Source: Rhizorhapis sp. SPR117 (lineage in GTDB: Bacteria; Pseudomonadota; Alphaproteobacteria; Sphingomonadales; Sphingomonadaceae). Taken from it: a stretch of 49,442 nt of DNA. The stretch is from the NCBI RefSeq assembly GCF_021742065.1, contig NZ_JAKKIE010000031.1, positions 1-49,442 on the forward strand. The letters run 5' to 3'. The position numbers and the translations under genes are program-made. Under the pieces are notes generated by a model. That model saw only the letters and a list, made by a program, of their open reading frames with translations. It was not told the origin of the DNA and did no database searches. Of the stretch, positions 43,385-49,442 are shown one piece after another (the first letter of the stretch is position 1; each line of letters begins with the position of its first letter).

Positions 43385-45543
43385 CCATGCCCGTTCATGC
43401 CCAGGCGCCCGCTTTCGACGATCGCCCCGTGCTGGCGAGCGCGCCACTCAAGGAAGGCCATACCCGCGAGGCGCTATCGCGCGTCGGCGACCCGAGCTGG
43501 GATCTCGGTCCCGCCGTCTTCCGCGAGAACGCCCGGCGCTGCCACGTCACCGTGCATTTCCACGTGCTCGAACATGCCGATGTGCAGGCGGTGATGCGCG
43601 CCTATCTCTACGCCCGCCTCAACGCCGATCTCCCCGGCTATCGGACGAAGTTACCACCCGCCTGTATCCGCCAGGCATTCAACCGTGCCCGCCGGTTCTT
43701 CGCCTTCGCCCGCGAGCGGCTCGGACGGCTCGACGTTTCCCGTATCGATCAGCCATTGCTCGATGCCTATGCCCGTCATCTCCGTGACGATCCTGCCCGA
43801 CGACCCGTCATCGTCGGCCACCTCCTCGAAGTGGTCTCAGATCTCTATTACTATCGCGACCACCTCGATAGCGGAGGCCTTGCATTCGAGCCTTGGGCCG
43901 GACAGGCGCCCGCCCGCGTTGCGGGCTACCGCCATGTCCGGGAGAACCGCACGCCGCGCTTCCCGGAAGAGGTCATCGCCGCGCTACTCGCCTGGTCGTT
44001 GCGCTACGTCACCATATTCGCGGACGATATCCTCGCCGCCCGCCGCGAGCTTGCGCGGCTCGAAGTGCGCCGGGATCGCCTTGCCGCCGCCGATGCCGGC
44101 CTTCCAGACCCTGATCGCCGGCAACGTCGCCGCACCCGCCTGAAGGCCTATTTCGGCCGCCGACGCCGCGAGGGGCGCGGCGCGCCGATCTGGGGCACCG
44201 CTCATAACGGCAAGCTGCGCGTCGACCCCAACACCGGCGCAGTGACCCCACCGATCAACGCCCATCTCCTGCATCTCCATGTCGGGATCGACGTGCAGGC
44301 CGAGCCTGGCGCGCATCTTCTGCTGACAGGCGGTGAAGCGAGGTTGATCGACGCAGTGGCGGCCGAGCTGGGGGTAGAGGTCGGCGGCATGGACACGCCG
44401 ATCACGATCGATCCTGACAGCGGTCGGCCGTGGCGCGAGCGCTTCGATGCGAAGACTCTCGCACACGAGGAACGGATGCTTCAAGCCGCTGCCTATATCG
44501 TGTGCGCCTACCTGACCGGCATGCGCGACTGCGAGGTGCAGGCGATGCGGCGCGGGTGTCTCTCTATCGCGCGCAGCGAGGACGGCCTGATCGAGCGCCA
44601 TCGCATCCGGTCGACCATCTACAAGCGCCGGGCGGCGGTGGGCGAGGCGGCGAGCTGGGTGACGATCGAGCCGGTCGCCGCCGCGATCATGGTGCTCGAA
44701 CGCCTGTCGGCAGGGCCGGCGCGCGCCAGCGGCAGCGATACGCTCTGGCCGGTGCTGCGCGCGAGCGCCGTCTCCAAGACGCATCTGTCGAGCGAGGTGG
44801 TCCGCCAGCTCAACACCTTCCGCGACCACCTCAACAGCGCCTTCGGCACCCCCGATGAGCCGGTCATCCCGCCCGGACCCGATGGCAAGCCGTGGCGCAT
44901 CACGACGCGGCAGTTCCGGCGCACGATCGCGTGGCACATCGCCAACCGTCCGTTCGGCACCATCGCCGGCATGATCCAGTACAAGCACGCCTCGGTCGCC
45001 GCGTTCGAAGGCTATGCCGGGACCAGCGCATCAGGGTTTCGCGCCGAGTTCGAGGCGCAGCGTCGGCTCGGTCAGATTGACGATCTGCTGGACTATTTCG
45101 ACCGGCGTCAGGGCGGCGCATCGCTCGGTGGACCGGCGGGACCGCGCATCGCGCGGACGCTCGACGATGCCGCCGTCAGACAAGGGCCTTTGCCCGCCAT
45201 GATCGCCGATCGCGCCCGCCTGCGCGTCATGCTCGCCAGCGTCGCGCGCACCTTCCATGTCGGCCCGCTCGCGGATTGCTTCTTCGATCCCGCGACCGCG
45301 CTCTGCCTCAAGCGCGTGACGACCCCCGATCCGGCAGGGCCGCTCACTGCCCTGTGCGAGCCGACCCGCTGTCCCAACGCCTGCATCACCGCCCGCCACA
45401 GGCCGGCCTGGGAACGCGCGGCGGCCGATGCCAGGGCGCACTTACGCGAACGGCGCATCTCCGATCTCCAGCGTCAGGCTCTCCAGCGCGAGCTGGATCG
45501 CCTGAGCGTGGTGATTGCCGGGATCGACCCTCCCGCGCCGTAG
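43381..45543 (+). CDS. Tyrosine recombinase-like protein C of trio
   Basis: A 720-residue protein, long for the family. Catalytic positions: Arg382 (LTGMRDCEVQAM), Arg510-x-x-Arg513 (TRQFRRTIAWHI, His replaced by Arg), His536 (IQYKHASVAAFEGYAG) and Tyr545. Residues 215-290 form a basic insertion (RRQRRRTRLKAYFGRRRREGRG) likely to bind DNA. The C-terminal extension has Cys633, 642, 659, 664 and 668, and RCPNACITARH echoes CPNAVITVR of protein B, so B and C share a domain. ATGA coupling with B. Confidence 0.83.
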   Translation: MTMPVHAQAPAFDDRPVLASAPLKEGHTREALSRVGDPSWDLGPAVFRENARRCHVTVHFHVLEHADVQAVMRAYLYARLNADLPGYRTKLPPACIRQAFNRARRFFAFARERLGRLDVSRIDQPLLDAYARHLRDDPARRPVIVGHLLEVVSDLYYYRDHLDSGGLAFEPWAGQAPARVAGYRHVRENRTPRFPEEVIAALLAWSLRYVTIFADDILAARRELARLEVRRDRLAAADAGLPDPDRRQRRRTRLKAYFGRRRREGRGAPIWGTAHNGKLRVDPNTGAVTPPINAHLLHLHVGIDVQAEPGAHLLLTGGEARLIDAVAAELGVEVGGMDTPITIDPDSGRPWRERFDAKTLAHEERMLQAAAYIVCAYLTGMRDCEVQAMRRGCLSIARSEDGLIERHRIRSTIYKRRAAVGEAASWVTIEPVAAAIMVLERLSAGPARASGSDTLWPVLRASAVSKTHLSSEVVRQLNTFRDHLNSAFGTPDEPVIPPGPDGKPWRITTRQFRRTIAWHIANRPFGTIAGMIQYKHASVAAFEGYAGTSASGFRAEFEAQRRLGQIDDLLDYFDRRQGGASLGGPAGPRIARTLDDAAVRQGPLPAMIADRARLRVMLASVARTFHVGPLADCFFDPATALCLKRVTTPDPAGPLTALCEPTRCPNACITARHRPAWERAAADARAHLRERRISDLQRQALQRELDRLSVVIAGIDPPAP

Positions 45544-45712
45544 ACCACCCCGGTTGTTGGCGGAGTCCTGCGCCGGTCGGCGCGCCCGCGCAACGGCTTC
45601 GCCGTCCTTCGCTTCGCTGCGGCCCTGACGGGTGCGCGAGCCCCCCTGTGCCCGGCGCGAACGGGCCTCCGCCGCCGGGGATGGTCCCCGGCGCGAGAAC
45701 GGAGAACAGATC
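45544..45712. other. Spacer before second ardC
   Basis: 169 bp of GC-rich DNA without a gene. It contains a hairpin ccggggatggtccccgg near 45676-45692 and ends in GGAG 9 bp before the ardC2 ATG. The missing 3' end of the first ardC is not found here. Confidence 0.45.
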
Positions 45713-46576
45713 ATGTCAGCCTCACAACGCTCAGACGTCTATGCTCGCGTCACGCAAGCGATCGTCGACGCCATCGAAGCCGGCACCGGCACCTGGCGCA
45801 TGCCATGGCATCATTCCGGCGCCGACGTCACCCGCCCGACCAACGTCGCCAGCGGCAAGCCCTATCGCGGCATAAATACGGTCTCGCTCTGGGCGGCCGC
45901 CTATGGCAGCGGCTATGCGAGCGGGGTCTGGGGCACCTATCGCCAGTGGCAGGCGCTCGGCGCGCAGGTCCGCAAGGGTGAGCACGCCAGCCTCGGTGTC
46001 CTCTGGAAGGAGTTTCACGCGAAGGGCGACGACGCCAGCGACGATGACGACCATCGACGGCTTTTCGCCAAGGCGTTCGGCCTGTTCAACGCCGATCAGG
46101 TCGATGGCTATGCGCCCAAATCGGGGCCGGACCTGCCCGAGAGCGAACGCCTCGCCGCCGCCGAAGCCTTCATCGCCGCCCTCGGCATCGATACTGTCTA
46201 CGGCTCGGCCAGCGCCTATTATCACATCGCCGAAGACCGCATCCACATGCCGGATTTCAGCGCCTTCCACGACGCTCACGGCTTCTATGCCACCCGTATT
46301 CACGAGGCCGCTCATGCCAGTGGCGCAGCCCATCGGCTCGATCGGGATTTCAGCGCCAAGTGGACCAGGCACGCGCTCGCGATGGAGGAAGCGACCGCCG
46401 AGCTGACCGCCTCGTTCCTGCTCGCCGATCTCGGGATCGCCCACGAGCCGCGGCCCGACCACGCCGCCTATATCGCTTCCTGGCTCCAACTCCTGAAGGA
46501 TGAGCCGCGGGCGATCTTCACCGCAGCCAGCAAGGCGCAGGCCGCCGCTGACTGGATGCACGCCCAGCAGCCATGA
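45713..46576 (+). CDS. ardC: ArdC-type antirestriction protein, intact
   Basis: A 287-residue ArdC homologue. N-terminal ssDNA-binding domain: DVYARVTQAIVDAIEAG, GKPYRGINTVSLW, VRKGEHASLGVLWKEF. C-terminal metallopeptidase-like domain: RIHEAAHASGAAHR (HExxH with a second His later), EEATAELTASFLLADLGI and the end KAQAAADWMHAQQ, the part missing from the first copy. Such proteins shield transferred DNA from type I restriction. It is quite diverged from the first ardC, so the two are not a recent duplication. Confidence 0.92.
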   Translation: MSASQRSDVYARVTQAIVDAIEAGTGTWRMPWHHSGADVTRPTNVASGKPYRGINTVSLWAAAYGSGYASGVWGTYRQWQALGAQVRKGEHASLGVLWKEFHAKGDDASDDDDHRRLFAKAFGLFNADQVDGYAPKSGPDLPESERLAAAEAFIAALGIDTVYGSASAYYHIAEDRIHMPDFSAFHDAHGFYATRIHEAAHASGAAHRLDRDFSAKWTRHALAMEEATAELTASFLLADLGIAHEPRPDHAAYIASWLQLLKDEPRAIFTAASKAQAAADWMHAQQP

Positions 46577-46590
46577 GCGTCGTGCTCATT

Positions 46591-46632
46591 GACTCGATGA
46601 TATTACGGATATACTCGTAGTGTCATCGAGTC
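46591..46632. promoter_or_regulatory. ars operon operator/promoter
   Basis: Perfect 10-bp inverted repeat gactcgatga (46591-46600) and tcatcgagtc (46623-46632). Between them, tacggatatactcgta (46603-46618) is an imperfect palindrome of the A/T-rich kind bound by ArsR. It lies 19 bp before arsI and is the only promoter region for the four coupled genes. Confidence 0.6.
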
Positions 46633-46650
46633 GTTATCAGGAGCCATTCC

Positions 46651-47103
46651 ATGAAGCGCATCCATCTGCACGTCAGCGTGCCCGATCTCGGCGCGTCGAT
46701 CCAGTTCTACGAGACGCTGTTCGGCGCCGCGCCCGTCGTCGTGAAGGACGACTACGCCAAGTGGATGCTCGACGATCCCAAGGTCAACTTCGCGATCTCC
46801 GAGCGCGCGCGCGCGGCCGGCATCGACCATATCGGCATCCAGGTCGACAGCGCCGATGAGCTCGGCGCGCTCGCCGGTCGCCTCAAGGCCGCCGGGGCGG
46901 AGACGCTCGATCAGGAAGCGACCACCTGCTGCTACGCGCAGTCGGACAAGAGCTGGGTCCGCGATCCCGCCGGCGTGCGCTGGGAGACCTTCTTCACCTT
47001 CGGTGAGGCGACCAGCTACGGCGAGGACGAGGTGCTGCCCGAGCCCGCCGCGGCCTGCTGCGGCCCCGCCGATGCGCCCGCGCCAAAGCAGGCGTGCTGC
47101 TGA
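46651..47103 (+). CDS. arsI: ArsI organoarsenical C-As lyase with Cys-rich tail
   Basis: A 150-residue vicinal-oxygen-chelate dioxygenase that splits the carbon-arsenic bond of trivalent organoarsenicals such as MAs(III). Fe(II) ligands His5, His60 and Glu112 (VRWETFF) and the arsenic-binding pair Cys93-Cys94 (TTCCYAQSDK) match ArsI. The last 15 residues carry two further Cys pairs (AACCGP and QACC), which could bind arsenic. AGGAG lies 8 bp before the ATG. The TGATG junction overlaps arsR by one base. Confidence 0.9.
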   Translation: MKRIHLHVSVPDLGASIQFYETLFGAAPVVVKDDYAKWMLDDPKVNFAISERARAAGIDHIGIQVDSADELGALAGRLKAAGAETLDQEATTCCYAQSDKSWVRDPAGVRWETFFTFGEATSYGEDEVLPEPAAACCGPADAPAPKQACC

Positions 47104-47459
47104 TGGACGCGAACGCTGCCGTCGCCTCGCTCTCGGCGCTCGCGCATCCGGGCCGCCTCGAGGTCTTTCGCCTGCTGGTCCGCGCCGGCGCCGAGGGCAT
47201 GGCCTCGGGCGATATCGCGCGCGCGACGGGCCATGTCCCGCAGACGCTCTCGGGCAACCTCAACATCCTCGGCCACGCCGGGCTCGTGTCGTCGCGGCGC
47301 GAGGGCCGGTCGATCATCTACACCGCTGATTATGCCCGCATGACCGACCTGCTCGGCTTCCTGATGGAGGATTGCTGCGGCGGCGCCCCGGAGATCTGTG
47401 CTCCGCTCGCCGACGTGGTCACCAGGGCCGCCTGCTGCCAACCCGGAGCCGTTCAATGA
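47103..47459 (+). CDS. arsR: ArsR family As(III)-responsive repressor
   Basis: A 118-residue winged-helix repressor. The fold starts LSALAHPGRLEVFRLLV; the recognition helix is in GHVPQTLSGNLNILGHAGLV. The metal site is C-terminal: Cys91, Cys92 and Cys99 (EDCCGGAPEIC), like the C-terminal-site ArsR type rather than the E. coli type, with a further Cys pair (111-112) in RAACCQPG. Overlaps arsI and arsC. It likely represses the operator upstream of arsI. Confidence 0.92.
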   Translation: MDANAAVASLSALAHPGRLEVFRLLVRAGAEGMASGDIARATGHVPQTLSGNLNILGHAGLVSSRREGRSIIYTADYARMTDLLGFLMEDCCGGAPEICAPLADVVTRAACCQPGAVQ

Positions 47460-47983
47460 CCGACCGTGTTTTCAATGTCCTGTTCCTCTGCACGGGTAAC
47501 TCGGCCCGCTCGATCCTCGCCGAGAGCGCACTGAACAAGCTCGGCGAAGGCCGGTTCCGCGGCTATTCCGCAGGCAGCTTCCCCAAGGGCGCGGTCAACC
47601 CCGACGCGCTGAGGCTGCTGGAGCGCATCGGTTACCCGACCGAAGGCCTTCACTCGAAGAGCTGGGAAGAGTTCTCCGTGCCGGACGCGCCGGTGATGGA
47701 TTTCGTGTTCACCGTTTGCGACGATGCGGCGGGCGAGACGTGTCCGGTCTGGCCCGGCCATCCGATGACCGCCCATTGGGGCATCGAAGATCCGAGCCAT
47801 GTCGAGGGCAACGACATCGAGCGCGAGCGCGCCTTCGTGACAGCGCTGCGCTATCTCGAGAACCGCATCAAGCTGTTCATGGCGCTGCCGTTCGACCAGC
47901 TCGACGTGATGGCATTGAGGGCACATGTCCGCGAGATCGGTCAGGGCGAAGGCGCGAGCAACCGGCGCGGGGACGCCGCGTGA
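47456..47983 (+). CDS. arsC: Arsenate reductase, thioredoxin-type (LMW-PTP fold)
   Basis: A 175-residue reductase. The P-loop is LCTGNSARS with Cys12, and the resolving Cys pair is Cys88 and Cys96 (TVCDDAAGETCPVWPG), the arrangement of the thioredoxin-coupled LMW-phosphatase type. It makes As(III) from As(V) for Acr3 to export. Start fixed by ATGA overlap with arsR; the GTGA at its end overlaps acr3. Confidence 0.94.
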   Translation: MTDRVFNVLFLCTGNSARSILAESALNKLGEGRFRGYSAGSFPKGAVNPDALRLLERIGYPTEGLHSKSWEEFSVPDAPVMDFVFTVCDDAAGETCPVWPGHPMTAHWGIEDPSHVEGNDIERERAFVTALRYLENRIKLFMALPFDQLDVMALRAHVREIGQGEGASNRRGDAA

Positions 47984-49044
47984 GCGATGCCGCCGCGGCG
48001 GCGAAGCCCGCGATCGGCACCTTCGAACGCTATCTCAGCCTCTGGGTCGCGGCCTGCATCGTCGTCGGCATCGCGCTCGGCTATGCGCTGCCCGGCTTGT
48101 TCGCGCGCGTCGCCGCGGCCGAGATCGCGAACGTCAACATCGTCGTCGCGGTGCTGATATGGCTGATGATCGTGCCGATGCTGCTCAAGATCGACCTGGG
48201 CGCGCTGGGATCAGTCAGGCGGCACTGGAAGGGCGTCGGTGTCACGCTTTTTATCAACTGGGCGGTGAAGCCCTTCTCGATGGCGCTGCTCGGCACCTTC
48301 TTCCTCGGCTATCTGTTCCGCCCCTGGCTGCCCGAGGCCGAGATCGGCTCCTATATTGCCGGCCTCATCCTGCTCGCCGCCGCGCCTTGCACGGCGATGG
48401 TGTTCGTCTGGTCCAACCTGTGCGAGGGCGAGCCTAATTACACGCTGAGCCAGGTCGCCTTGAACGACGTCATCATGGTGTTCGCCTTCGCGCCGATCGT
48501 CGCGCTGCTGCTCGGGGTCGCGTCGATCACGGTGCCGTGGGACACTTTGCTCATCTCGGTGCTGCTCTACATCGTCGTGCCGGTAATCGCCGCGCAGCTT
48601 GTCCGTCGCGCGCTGCTGGCCTCTGGCGGACAGCCGGCGCTCGATCGCCTGCTGGCAGCGCTCGGCCCCGTATCGCTGATCGCGCTGCTCACCACGCTGG
48701 TGCTGTTGTTCGGTTTCCAGGGCGAGGCGATCATCGCGCATCCGCTGGTCATCGCGCTCATCGCCGTGCCGATCCTCATCCAGGTCTATTTCAATGCCGG
48801 GCTCGCTTATTGGCTGAGCCGCCGCTTCGGCGTCGCCTGGTGCGTCGCCGCGCCCGCCGCGCTGATCGGCGCGTCCAACTTCTTCGAACTCGCCGTCGCC
48901 GCGGCGATCAGCCTGTTCGGCATCGGATCGGGCGCGGCGCTCGCCACCGTCGTCGGCGTGCTGGTCGAGGTGCCGGTGATGCTCTCGGTCGTCGCGCTCG
49001 TGAAGAAGACGCGGCCCTGGTATGAGCGGTCGTTGCCTGCATAA
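47980..49044 (+). CDS. acr3: Arsenite efflux transporter Acr3
   Basis: A 354-residue permease of the BART superfamily with about ten membrane segments. The essential Cys is in LLAAAPCTAMVFVWSNL, and NDVIMVFAFAPIVALLLG and GASNFFELAVAAAISLFG are family marks. It starts at GTG 47980, which overlaps the arsC stop. It completes reduction, C-As cleavage and efflux in a single coupled operon. Export uses the proton gradient. Confidence 0.95.
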   Translation: MSDAAAAAKPAIGTFERYLSLWVAACIVVGIALGYALPGLFARVAAAEIANVNIVVAVLIWLMIVPMLLKIDLGALGSVRRHWKGVGVTLFINWAVKPFSMALLGTFFLGYLFRPWLPEAEIGSYIAGLILLAAAPCTAMVFVWSNLCEGEPNYTLSQVALNDVIMVFAFAPIVALLLGVASITVPWDTLLISVLLYIVVPVIAAQLVRRALLASGGQPALDRLLAALGPVSLIALLTTLVLLFGFQGEAIIAHPLVIALIAVPILIQVYFNAGLAYWLSRRFGVAWCVAAPAALIGASNFFELAVAAAISLFGIGSGAALATVVGVLVEVPVMLSVVALVKKTRPWYERSLPA

Positions 49045-49084
49045 TCCTGCGCGGCGCGTTCGCGATCATCAACGATAGAAGACC

Positions 49085-49118
49085 TGGGCGGCCGCTCTCT
49101 CTCGGGATCGGCCGCCCA
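49085..49118 (+). terminator. Possible terminator of the ars operon
   Basis: A 10-bp stem (tgggcggccg 49085-49094 with cggccgccca 49109-49118) 40 bp after acr3. There is no T run, so it may be a Rho-dependent or weak stop. Confidence 0.45.
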
Positions 49119-49442
49119 GTCGCATAGGCGATCGGCACGGGCTTCGCCCGCACCCAGCGGTCGCCGCTGGCGCGGCGGCGCTGTTCGTCGGGCCTCCCTC
49201 AAGGCGGGAGTGGTCGGCGCTCCCTTCTAGGCCCGCCACGGCGCGCTGCAAGTCCGGCTGCGCCGGACTGCTCCATTGCATTTCGCCCCTGCGGGTGCAG
49301 CCCGCCGCTTCGGCGGGCCTCTCCGGTCGCTCTCGCCGCCCACCCCCGCCTCGGGGGAGGCCATGGGGTTTTGGGCAGTGCTGGAGGCACCGATGGATTT
49401 CACCTTCCAACCGCCGTTTTTGGCTGGACTGTCAGGATATGT
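49119..49442. other. Non-coding right end of window
   Basis: About 320 bp with no supported gene. It holds GC hairpins (agtccggctgcgccggact at 49251-49269, cccgccgcttcggcggg at 49300-49316). The last bases, ggactgtcaggatat, match in inverse the first bases after the ardC break. Composition turns less GC-rich near the end. Confidence 0.45.

Larger units (their letters stand above)
40055..49442. mobile_element. Candidate recombinase-trio transposon carrying ardC and an ars operon
   Basis: Begins at the ardC breakpoint. Contents in order: a 19-bp inverted repeat, three coupled tyrosine recombinases, an intact ardC2, and arsI-arsR-arsC-acr3. A 13-bp element tatctggacagtc at 40056-40068 recurs in reverse complement (two mismatches) at 49427-49439, three bases from the window end, and may be the other terminus. 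Recombinase trios are known from RIT elements, and Tn554-like elements use two tyrosine recombinases plus TnpC; these proteins are larger than the trio genes of typical RITs. The right end is inferred. Confidence 0.45.

Noticed and set aside
43984..44988. 334-codon open frame on the minus strand
   Set aside because: Antisense shadow of recombinase C; repetitive Asp/Arg/Ala composition and no domain.
45544..45712. Search for the missing 3' end of the first ardC just after the trio
   Set aside because: No ArdC-like residues are read in any frame here, so the insertion is larger than the trio alone or the remnant is lost.
1..49442. CRISPR arrays or riboswitches
   Set aside because: No regularly spaced repeat set and no recognisable riboswitch fold was seen; repeats present are isolated palindromes.

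Overview
The window looks like chromosomal DNA of an alphaproteobacterium of the order Sphingomonadales; the protein flavour and the neighbourhoods (aroB-aroK, xerD-accA, radA-cvpA, Flp pilins, DUF1178) suggest this, but the genus cannot be fixed. It has a conserved housekeeping core (about 8.1-32.6 kb) flanked by two accessory regions that read as richer in G and C. These base-composition statements are by eye.

Left accessory region (1-8.0 kb). A probable IS21-type insertion end (1-68) truncates a CzcC/CnrC-like outer-membrane efflux gene. Upstream are a His-rich membrane-anchored protein and an NreB-like MFS metal exporter. A divergent CsoR/RcnR/InrS-type repressor sits beside two G-tract palindromes, so this is probably a nickel/cobalt resistance locus. 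Next come a broken acyltransferase/beta-propeller hybrid, a coupled operon of DoxX, a small membrane protein and an exported hemerythrin, a perfect 24-bp inverted repeat, and a padR-tauE-chrA operon for oxyanion (chromate) transport.

Core (8.1-32.6 kb): dodecin, GST, alaS, glycosyltransferase, 2-hydroxyacid dehydrogenase, SH3-like exported protein, patatin and EEP phosphoesterase, radA-cvpA-IscU-like-CPA2 antiporter-DUF423, aroB-aroK, two unknown envelope proteins, xerD, accA, two Flp pilins, mutT, a methyltransferase, a frameshifted comF, grxC, a nitrilase-family amidase and DUF1178. It ends at a tRNA-Arg(CCT).

Right accessory region (32.6-49.4 kb). A 5-kb island lies between tRNA-Arg(CCT) and an orphan 45-nt 3' fragment of a different tRNA-Arg (TCT type). 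It has a large serine recombinase at one end, whose reading frame runs antisense into the tRNA, a tyrosine integrase at the other end, and only small unknown proteins between. Beyond it are an HNH nuclease, a small RHH-like protein and an ardC gene cut off by foreign DNA. The inserted DNA begins with an inverted repeat, then three stop-start-coupled tyrosine recombinases of 449, 595 and 720 residues. Only the first has the full catalytic set. They are followed by an intact second ardC and a coupled arsI-arsR-arsC-acr3 arsenic operon. A 13-bp inverted match between the insertion point (40056) and the window end (49439) suggests that the trio, ardC2 and ars genes are one transposon of about 9.4 kb. 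This is the most interesting system in the window.
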